A model generated the notes under the pieces. It made no database searches. It saw only the letters and a list, made by a program, of their open reading frames with translations, and was not told the origin of the DNA. A DNA stretch of 45,689 nt from Paenilisteria rustica (GTDB taxonomy: Bacteria; Bacillota; Bacilli; Lactobacillales; Listeriaceae): NCBI RefSeq assembly GCF_013820765.1, contig NZ_JABJVM010000024.1, positions 1 to 45,689 on the forward strand. The letters are read 5' to 3'. Position numbers and translations under genes: made by a program. This document shows, piece after piece, positions 39,769 to 45,689 of the stretch; the first letter of the stretch is position 1, and each line of letters starts with the position of its first letter.

Positions 39769-40028
39769 AATATGTCTCAAAATATCCGAAATTGGATTTT
39801 GAAACATGTTATTAGTGTGATACGTTATTTTACATAGATGATTATTAAGAGCGTCTTGCTGAAATAGATCTTATCCACGGGTAGTATTTTTAATTTTATA
39901 TTGCACGGTATGCACTAAAAACGTAAAATTAGTGATCTATGTTAGGAGTTGCGTCAGTGCAAAATTGAGCAACTTTTCAATGCAGTTTCTTTGGGAATTA
40001 ACAAACAAGAATATTCTGGAATTAAGCG

Positions 40029-40057
40029 TTTACAAATAATATTTTCCGTGGTATCAT
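40029..40057 (+). promoter_or_regulatory. promoter of the type VII cassette
   Basis: TTTACA (40029-40034), 17-bp spacer, TATCAT (40052-40057). The upstream stretch 39769-40028 has no gene that I can support; it holds a one-mismatch DnaA box at about 39870 and AT-rich DNA. Confidence 0.65.
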
Positions 40058-40103
40058 TTAACAATGGAATAAAATCCATAGTAGATGAAAAGGGGATGAA
40101 TAC

Positions 40104-40400
40104 ATGTCAGGACAAATTAGAATGAGCCCAGCTGAGCTTCGAGATCGTTCAAAAACATACGGTCGTAAGGGTGAGGATATCGAGCAAATCTTAAGAGAAC
40201 TAGAACAATTACAAGAACAATTACGTGGGGAATGGGAGGGAGCTGCTTTTCAAAAATTTGATGAGCAATTCCAACAATTAAAGCCCAAAGTAAAAGATTT
40301 TGCTAACTTGATGGATCAAATCGAGAAACAGCTTAGCGCAACGGCGAATGCAGTCGAAGAAAATGATGCCAATTTATCACGCAATTTTGGATTAAACTAA
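40104..40400 (+). CDS. WXG100 family type VII secretion protein
   Basis: The 98-residue product is all-helical with a central W44-E-G motif in RGEWEGAAFQKFDEQF and a C-terminal helix; both are EsxA/YukE hallmarks. WXG100 proteins form helical hairpin dimers exported by the EssC-driven machine. No core secretion gene (essC, essB, esaA) is in the window, so this is an orphan cassette that would use a system elsewhere. A GGGGATG site precedes the ATG; a promoter is 47 bp upstream. Confidence 0.92.
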   Translation: MSGQIRMSPAELRDRSKTYGRKGEDIEQILRELEQLQEQLRGEWEGAAFQKFDEQFQQLKPKVKDFANLMDQIEKQLSATANAVEENDANLSRNFGLN

Positions 40401-40444
40401 GGCGAGAGGGCCCCTATTTCTGTTAATAAAGGAGGGGCATACAT

Positions 40445-40528
40445 ATGTCAGGGATACAGAGTGGTATGACTGTGTCTAATACAATTGTTTCAGTGACTAA
40501 AGAAGTTGCCATACGATGTTTATTTTAA
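40445..40528 (+). pseudogene. truncated TIGR04197-like gene (27 residues)
   Basis: The frame MSGIQSGMTVSNTIVSVTKE has an excellent AAAGGAGGGG ribosome site but stops after 27 codons. Its start resembles the start of the intact protein at 40575 (MAGEIKSSMSVAEEH). The simplest view is a 3'-deleted paralog whose translation signal survives. A real short peptide is possible. Confidence 0.5.
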
Positions 40529-40574
40529 GCAATGACTTTTCTGGATAATACATAAATAATGGAGATGATGGGGA

Positions 40575-40850
40575 ATGGCGGGAGAAATTAAAAGTAGCAT
40601 GAGCGTGGCTGAAGAGCACGCTACACGATTAAAAAATGCATTAGATGCAATTAATACAAACTGGGAAACCGATAATGATCAGCGAACTACTCTTCAAGGG
40701 AATTCTAAGGCGCATAGTGCGAGTCAACAGGAGAAGGTGAATTTGAATAGGCTGATTGGGGTATTTCAACAAGATGTGGATAATATTAAGAGTGTGGCAA
40801 TTGAGTTTGAAGCATTGGATGCCTGTGTAGTGCCAGATATTGAATTTTAA
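40575..40850 (+). CDS. TIGR04197-type type VII secretion targeting protein
   Basis: The 91-residue helical protein matches the SACOL2603/TIGR04197 pattern: IKSSMSVAEEHATRLKNAL, then TTLQGNSKAHSAS, then VDNIKSVAIEFEALDA. Related proteins (DUF3130/Lap families) bind the LXG domain of a neighbouring toxin and are needed for its export in streptococci. Gene order here, just before a DUF3958-type gene and an LXG gene, agrees with that job. The start has GGAG about 10 nt upstream. Confidence 0.85.
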   Translation: MAGEIKSSMSVAEEHATRLKNALDAINTNWETDNDQRTTLQGNSKAHSASQQEKVNLNRLIGVFQQDVDNIKSVAIEFEALDACVVPDIEF

Positions 40851-40883
40851 TAAATCTTAGAATATCGGAAGGAGGGGGTTATT

Positions 40884-41234
40884 CTGACACAGGATTCGCC
40901 TGAAAAGATAACTCAGCAAATGTATCAGCTTGAACTTCAACAGGATGCAGTTCGTCATGGAATGCGACAGATTGAAAAGCATGAAGAGTTCATGCATTGG
41001 CATTTGAAACAAAAAGATCGGATTTTTAACGAAATGGAATTAATTTGGAAAAAAGGAAAAAGGGCGTATCAGATTAGAGAAAATATAGTGGAAATGAATC
41101 GTTATCAAAACAAGTATTTAAATGAAATCGAAGAAAGGCAACTAGAATTGAAGCGTCAGCAACAAACATTAATCGAAAAAGAAGAGGAACTCATACAGAA
41201 ACGTAAGCGAGCTTGGGAGGAGGAAAGTTTATGA
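40884..41234 (+). CDS. DUF3958-type coiled-coil partner of LXG toxin, likely CTG start
   Basis: The protein is almost fully helical and charged (EIEERQLELKRQQQTLIEKEEELIQKRKR), as in the DUF3958 group that pairs with TIGR04197 proteins to escort LXG toxins. The first ATG (40920) has no ribosome site. A strong AAGGAGG (40869-40875) lies 8 nt before an in-frame CTG (40884), and 5 nt before an ATT (40881). No ATG, GTG or TTG lies between them and the upstream stop, so a rare start is likely, giving 116 residues. The stop overlaps the LXG start by 4 bp. Confidence 0.75.
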   Translation: MTQDSPEKITQQMYQLELQQDAVRHGMRQIEKHEEFMHWHLKQKDRIFNEMELIWKKGKRAYQIRENIVEMNRYQNKYLNEIEERQLELKRQQQTLIEKEEELIQKRKRAWEEESL

Positions 41235-42574
41235 GTGTAGACATGTTTTTAGATTCAGCTCAAAAACAAGCTGAAGACATACAAAAAATGTGTGCATCAC
41301 ATATTAATGGGCTAGAAAATATGCGGACGGCCTTAACAAGCTTTGTAAATGAAACAGATTTAAAAGGAAAAACTTATGATTCAGCCAAGATATATTTTAC
41401 AGTAATGTATGACCCCATCATAAAGGGTTTGATTTTGATTACAGAGAAACTGAAAGAGGCGTCTAATAATTTGGTGACTCATTATATTCTAGAGGTTGAT
41501 GAAAATTCACTCCAAGAAGAAGTACTTCGAAGAAAGATTCAAGAACTCAATCAGCAAATTTCGGATCTCATTAATAACCCATTAGAGAATACAGGTTATG
41601 TCCTCAGCGATCCAGCGTATTTAGAATGGATGTATCAAGCGCAGCAAGAAGGAATTCAGAATCAACTAGATGATTTATTGGCCTATGATATCACGACAGG
41701 TAAACTATTTCAGGAAGTGGAGGAGTTATTGGATTCTGTCGGAAAAGGCTTACTGGAGGTGGAAACAGGGCAATCTTTTCAAAAGGGGGAAGGAATCTTT
41801 TTATATAAAAATTTGAATATGGATTGGAGCAATACAATTATTTCGAAATGGGTAAGTAGTTTTGAAGATAAAATTACTACATCTAAGGATGGAACGGTTT
41901 CTTTACCCAAAGAAATGGAAAATGAGATAGCAAAGATAAAAAATGATAAAAATCTGACGGAAAAAGAGAAAATAAATGCTATTGTTGGTGTATACGAAAA
42001 ATATTTGTATCTGAATAATAAAGCAGATTTTGACTATTACGATGCCGTTAGATCTATATATGGTAAAAATTCAGAAGAGGAATTATCAGCTGATGCTACA
42101 TTGGCTACTCAACTACAACTATCAGGCATTGATATTACAGCCGTTGTGAGAAGTATGGGGGATACCCTAGTTGATGTTTCCGGACGCAATTCAATGGATT
42201 ACTTGAAATTTATAGATATGGTTGATAGTCACCATCCTTTGGATTTGAAAAATAGAGAAATGGGAGAATCATCTTACTCAATCTGGGGTAGAAGATGGTC
42301 TGCAGATATGGAACAAGATTATTTGGGCAACTACCTATTTGGTTATTATGGGCAAGGGACTCTAAAATTTGGGGATGAGGCGCTTAAGGCGGGTGCTGGG
42401 GCTGCGCAATTAGTGAGTGATGGAGATTGGAAAATGTGGGCTTATGGTTATGGGTTTAGTACTCCATTTATTTTTGTAGCTGCGCCAATATTTGCGCTTG
42501 ATGGTTATGGAGATAACTCTGGTGATGGAAAAATGATTCAGGAGGGAATAGATGCATACAAAAAAAATTATTAA
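41231..42574 (+). CDS. LXG-domain polymorphic toxin with type-44-like C-terminal domain
   Basis: The 447-residue protein has an N-terminal LXG-type helical export domain (about 1-200), a middle linker, and a C-terminal segment from about 325. There GNYLFGYYGQGTLKFGDEAL, AGAGAAQLVSDGD and KMIQEGIDAYKK match what I remember of the polymorphic toxin type 44 (Ntox44) domain. The activity of this domain is not certain to me. ATG at 41231 is set by GGAGGAGG; Met1 of the longer frame lies before it. The gene is framed by its two escort genes and by a candidate immunity gene that overlaps its end by 23 bp. Confidence 0.82.
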   Translation: MSVDMFLDSAQKQAEDIQKMCASHINGLENMRTALTSFVNETDLKGKTYDSAKIYFTVMYDPIIKGLILITEKLKEASNNLVTHYILEVDENSLQEEVLRRKIQELNQQISDLINNPLENTGYVLSDPAYLEWMYQAQQEGIQNQLDDLLAYDITTGKLFQEVEELLDSVGKGLLEVETGQSFQKGEGIFLYKNLNMDWSNTIISKWVSSFEDKITTSKDGTVSLPKEMENEIAKIKNDKNLTEKEKINAIVGVYEKYLYLNNKADFDYYDAVRSIYGKNSEEELSADATLATQLQLSGIDITAVVRSMGDTLVDVSGRNSMDYLKFIDMVDSHHPLDLKNREMGESSYSIWGRRWSADMEQDYLGNYLFGYYGQGTLKFGDEALKAGAGAAQLVSDGDWKMWAYGYGFSTPFIFVAAPIFALDGYGDNSGDGKMIQEGIDAYKKNY

Positions 42575-42938
42575 AATAGGAATTATAGTTGCTATTACTG
42601 TATTAGTAATAGCATTGCTTTTGTTCGTAAACAGGAATCGCATTCCTTTATATTTAGGAGGATCAGAAAAAGAATTTACTGTTACAACAAGTAAAAAAAA
42701 TAATGAAGCAGGTATTTATATTAATATAGATAAAAACAAACGAGATAAACTTCAAATTATATTAAGTAATGAAAAAGGCGAAGAAATAAAGCCTTATAAT
42801 ATAGCAGATGACAGATATGATACTAATCGTATTAAATATATGTATGATGTAGCTTCTGGAAAATCTTATGTAGTAAAAGTGGAAAATATCACAGAAGAGT
42901 TATTCTTCTCGAAAATAGAAATTTCCACTACGAATTAG
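42552..42938 (+). CDS. candidate immunity protein, membrane-anchored
   Basis: The 128-residue product has one N-terminal membrane span (IIKIGIIVAITVLVIALLLFV) and an outer domain rich in K, N, I and E with beta-type patterning. I do not recognise the family. Position directly after and overlapping an LXG toxin gene, a good AGGAGGG site and low GC argue for an immunity role. The outside location suggests that it meets the toxin at the cell surface. Confidence 0.6.
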   Translation: MHTKKIIKIGIIVAITVLVIALLLFVNRNRIPLYLGGSEKEFTVTTSKKNNEAGIYINIDKNKRDKLQIILSNEKGEEIKPYNIADDRYDTNRIKYMYDVASGKSYVVKVENITEELFFSKIEISTTN

Positions 42939-43670
42939 TGGATAAGCTATAAAAAATTAGATAGTCATATTGAATGTCATTTTTGTATGTTTAAAGCGCG
43001 AACTCTTTAAGTTAAATTAATGCATGAATAGTACAGACTTCTTCTCCATTGAGGCTTTCCCTGATGATGAAGCAAAAACAGTGAATGTACTTGTGTTTGG
43101 TCATTTTAGGTTGTGGTGTCAAAACTTTATAAGTTTTGGCACTGTTTTGATTGGTAGATATCATCGGAGTGTCACTTTTGGATTTAAATGGCGTAAAATT
43201 TCTAAGAAAAATGACGATTACTGATTTATGATCATAGTCAGGAACGATGAAATGAAAATCTGGGTAGTGCTGATTCGCAAGCAGAGAATCTTAGTAACGT
43301 TTATCAATGTATCATCGCGACGGAGTTTGGGAATCATATACCTGCAAAATATAGCAGAGGACTAATGGCGGCATACAATAAAGTACAAGCGAATAAGTCA
43401 TTGCGTATCAAAATGTTGTCATAGTTTTTAAGGTAATACAGAGGGATATGTAGTAAAATGGAAGAAACGTGCTAAAAAGGCATGGAAAATTTAATAGGGG
43501 AAAAAGAATTAAATGAAAAAATGGAGGGGGTTGATATATATCATATTGTGAGCGCTTTATATAACAAAGGGGCAATATTACAACTTTAAGAGGATAATCT
43601 GTATTAGGGTTTCTTGATATAATATGCAGATGTCCATCAGCTATTAAGGCTGTAAACTAAGGAGGAAGTT
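42939..43670 (+). other. 732-bp region with decayed coding remnants
   Basis: No full gene is supported. Three stretches look like ends of lost proteins: a 57-codon run ending at 43425 (contains AENLSNVYQCIIATEFGN, no start), a 20-codon run with VVKWKKRAKKAWKI ending about 43493, and a 35-residue frame at 43482-43589 (MENLIGEKELNEKMEG). A 66-residue open frame at 43024-43224 has no ribosome site. Such debris is usual after variable toxin-immunity loci. An extended -10 (TTGATATAAT, 43618-43623) lies before the next gene. Confidence 0.5.
43618..43623 (+). promoter_or_regulatory. extended -10 promoter for the DUF4062 gene
   Basis: TATAAT preceded by TGA (extended -10), 48 bp before the ATG; no clear -35. 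Confidence 0.45.
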
Positions 43671-44633
43671 ATGAAAAAGAAATATCAAGTTTTTATTTCA
43701 TCTACATATTCTGATTTGATTGATGAAAGGCAAATGGCTGTAGAAGCGGTTTTGAACGCAGGGCATATTCCTGCTGGTATGGAATTATTTAAATCTGGGG
43801 ATAAGACACAAAAAGAAGTTATCAAAAAATGGATTGAAGATTCAGATGTTTATTTTTTAATCTTAGGTGGTAGATATGGGAGCATAGATTTTGAAACTGG
43901 GCTCAGTTACACCCATTGGGAATATGAATATGCAACAACACTTAAAAAACCTATTTTTAGCGTTGTTATCAGTAATCAATACTTAGATAAAAAGGTGAAA
44001 AGTATGGGATTGGCAGCAACAGATGGGTATAGAGAGAATTATGAAGAGTTTAGAGATAAGGTGTTATCTAAGGTTAGTCGATTTTTTGATGATTTGAAAG
44101 ATATAAAAATTACAATACTTGAATCTCTTCAAGAGCTTGCTTCTGATGATAAAGTTGAAGGATGGGTGTCTAGTAAGGAGATTGGGTCATTTGAGAAAAT
44201 TCAAACAGAAAATAGTAAACTCAAGACTAAACTGCTTAAGGAGGAAGAGAAAAACAAAAAATTAGAAGAAAAACTTAGTACAGTAAAGAGTAATCAAATT
44301 GGAGAATTTTCTTATGAGGAAATTAAAGGTGTGCTAAGGCAAACATTTATAGATATCCCTGTTGATGCAGAAGGAAAAGTAGAAAAAATTGATTGTCATA
44401 GACTTTTTGTCAATGCTAGTGATAGTTTTAATATAGGAATAGATAATGCTGCTGGTATGGGGGTAGCGGATAAGATACTATTCTTTGAGGTAGCCCCACG
44501 ATTACTAAATTTTAATTTAATAGCTGTGGACAAATTACCAAATAGAATGCAAAGGGTACGAGCTACAAAAGATGGGCTTAAATATCTCGCGATGACAGAA
44601 GTTAGAAAGCTAAAGAAGACAACTACATACTAA
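43671..44633 (+). CDS. DUF4062 domain protein, possible defence factor
   Basis: The 320-residue protein starts with a DUF4062 domain: YQVFISSTYSDLIDERQMAVEAVLNAGHIPAGMELF, then DVYFLILGGRYGS and SYTHWEYEYA. About residues 180-215 are a charged coiled coil (NSKLKTKLLKEEEKNKKLEEKL). The last ~100 residues have a winged-helix-like look. DUF4062 is common at the N terminus of STAND NTPases and other defence proteins; here the NTPase part is missing. TAAGGAGG precedes the ATG. A damaged protein kinase gene follows on the same strand. Confidence 0.8.
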   Translation: MKKKYQVFISSTYSDLIDERQMAVEAVLNAGHIPAGMELFKSGDKTQKEVIKKWIEDSDVYFLILGGRYGSIDFETGLSYTHWEYEYATTLKKPIFSVVISNQYLDKKVKSMGLAATDGYRENYEEFRDKVLSKVSRFFDDLKDIKITILESLQELASDDKVEGWVSSKEIGSFEKIQTENSKLKTKLLKEEEKNKKLEEKLSTVKSNQIGEFSYEEIKGVLRQTFIDIPVDAEGKVEKIDCHRLFVNASDSFNIGIDNAAGMGVADKILFFEVAPRLLNFNLIAVDKLPNRMQRVRATKDGLKYLAMTEVRKLKKTTTY

Positions 44634-44795
44634 ACTAAAGTTATTACAGTGTAAAAAACAAAAATGTAGTACTTCGTTCTAAGAGTTAAAAGATTCTTTA
44701 GAACATGAGAAAGCGAGGTGCTATTCCTGTTTATATTATATTGTGCGAGTTGTGTAGGCTGAAACTTTTTTTAATGTGTAATGGAGGTGCAACAT

Positions 44796-45615
44796 TTGGT
44801 GCGAAGATGTGGGGTAATTGGTGAAGGTGCATTCGTTGTTGTTATAAGGTATAAGGATGATAATGGCCCTGATTTTGCTGTTAAGGAGCTGTTGAGCACG
44901 AAAGAAATAGAAAGGTTTACAAGAGAGATTGACATACTGGAAGCGTTAGCGGGATGTCCAAATATTATGCCGTTGCTAAAAAGGAGTCCGGATGGTCACA
45001 GTTATTCAATGCCCCTAGCAGATGAAGTATTGGAAAAATACATTAGATGAAGAATCGCGGTGGGATATTATTTTCGCAGTATTAAATGGGGTAGAAAGTG
45101 CGCATCAAGAGAGTATACTGCATAGAGACCTAAAACCAAATAATATTTTGATGGTTAATGGAGATTGGGTTGTAGCAGACTTTGGACTTGGAAAAACACA
45201 GTCCGGTAGCAGTGGGGTTAATTCATCTGTTTTTGGATATGGAAATGTGACGTTCGCGGCGCCAGAACAAATAGATAAATTGAAAGATGCTACTGTCGAA
45301 AGTGATGTGTATTCATTGGGGGCACTGATTCACTTTGTATTCACAGGCGAATATATCAACAGAAGTAACGAAGAGTTTGATACATTTTATGATGGTATTG
45401 TGGCAACTGCAATGTCATATTCCTCAAGTAATAGATATAATGATATTTCTGTATTAAGAAGTGAAATTCATAAAGCAATTGAGCAAAAAAAGAAATTAAC
45501 ACAAAGTCCACAAGTGGACAGTATAGCTACGCTGTCAGAATATTATATATATGTAAAAGGACATTGGAATGGCAACCCTTTTTCGAACAAAATTTATAAG
45601 GTGTCGATCGATTAA
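44796..45615 (+). pseudogene. Ser/Thr protein kinase gene with a frameshift in an A5 run
   Basis: Two frames together encode one kinase. The first part (to a TGA at 45048-45050) has GEGAF, the VAIK-like FAVKELL and the helix-C Glu region. The second has HRDLKPNN, ADFGLG and AAPE. If one A is removed from the run at 45034-45038 the frame reads LADEVLENTLDEESRW and stays open to 45615, about 273 residues. This may be slipped-strand phase variation, a real null, or a sequencing error. The start is likely TTG at 44796 (or GTG at 44799), since GGAGGTG lies just upstream. The C-terminal part after the kinase lacks a membrane span or PASTA repeats, unlike PrkC. Confidence 0.8.
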
Positions 45616-45689
45616 TTTTATATCTTAGAAATGAGTTGGTTTTCGGTATCATTCCTAATGGATTTCGCGATGCGAAAACTAACGGGACT

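Noticed and set aside
43024-43224. 66-residue open frame after the toxin locus
   Set aside because: No ribosome site, odd composition and no recognisable family; kept only as part of the decayed region.

Overview
The window is the replication-origin region of a low-GC Gram-positive chromosome. Gene content (dnaA, dnaN, a MATE transporter, yaaA, recF, gyrB, gyrA; WxL and LPXTG surface proteins; an orphan LXG toxin cassette) and the residue-level character of DnaA point to the Listeriaceae, most likely a Listeria species outside the L. monocytogenes group. This placement is by recognition of sequence, not by a database search.

Layout. 1-5204 (minus strand): noc, rsmG, mnmG, mnmE. 5518-16590 (minus): gyrA, gyrB, recF, yaaA, a GNAT acetyltransferase, a MATE transporter, dnaN, dnaA. 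oriC is bipartite. One DnaA-box cluster lies between dnaA and rpmH. A second lies between dnaA and dnaN and carries a DnaA-trio tract next to an AT-rich unwinding element. 17219-19372 (plus): rpmH, rnpA, yidC, jag. All these genes run away from oriC. The gene order equals the usual Firmicute order after one inversion around oriC, with ends at the mnmE/jag and gyrA/next-gene junctions. Five parS-like sites (three perfect) and two Noc-binding-like sites are scattered from 2.2 to 37.5 kb, which fits an origin-proximal segregation domain.

19438-23248 (minus): a two-gene RNA-repair cassette, hen1 (3'-terminal ribose 2'-O-methyltransferase) and pnkp (kinase-phosphatase-ligase), bracketed by two perfect parS sites. 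23787-30066 (plus): an aquaporin, a marR-MFS efflux operon with a palindromic operator, and a serC-serA-DUF1015 serine-biosynthesis operon. 30614-37416 (plus): a surface-protein operon with one large beta-helix/Ig-like WxL protein, one small LPXTG protein and four short WxL proteins. It has no DUF916/DUF3324 WxL-interacting partner. 37769-39682: a ROK regulator, a small membrane protein and an SRPBCC protein.

40104-42938 (plus): an orphan type VII secretion cassette (WXG100, a truncated and an intact TIGR04197-type protein, a DUF3958-type coiled coil that seems to start at CTG, an LXG toxin with a type-44-like C-terminal domain, and a membrane-anchored candidate immunity protein). It is followed by 0.7 kb of decayed coding remnants, then a DUF4062 protein and a Ser/Thr kinase interrupted by a single-base frameshift in an A5 run.

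The strongest candidate for something undescribed is a pair of related 193-bp and 260-bp elements (8177-8369 and 23294-23553). They lie in mirror orientation on the two sides of oriC. Their terminal stems differ by compensatory base changes, which suggests a conserved structured RNA or MITE-like element.
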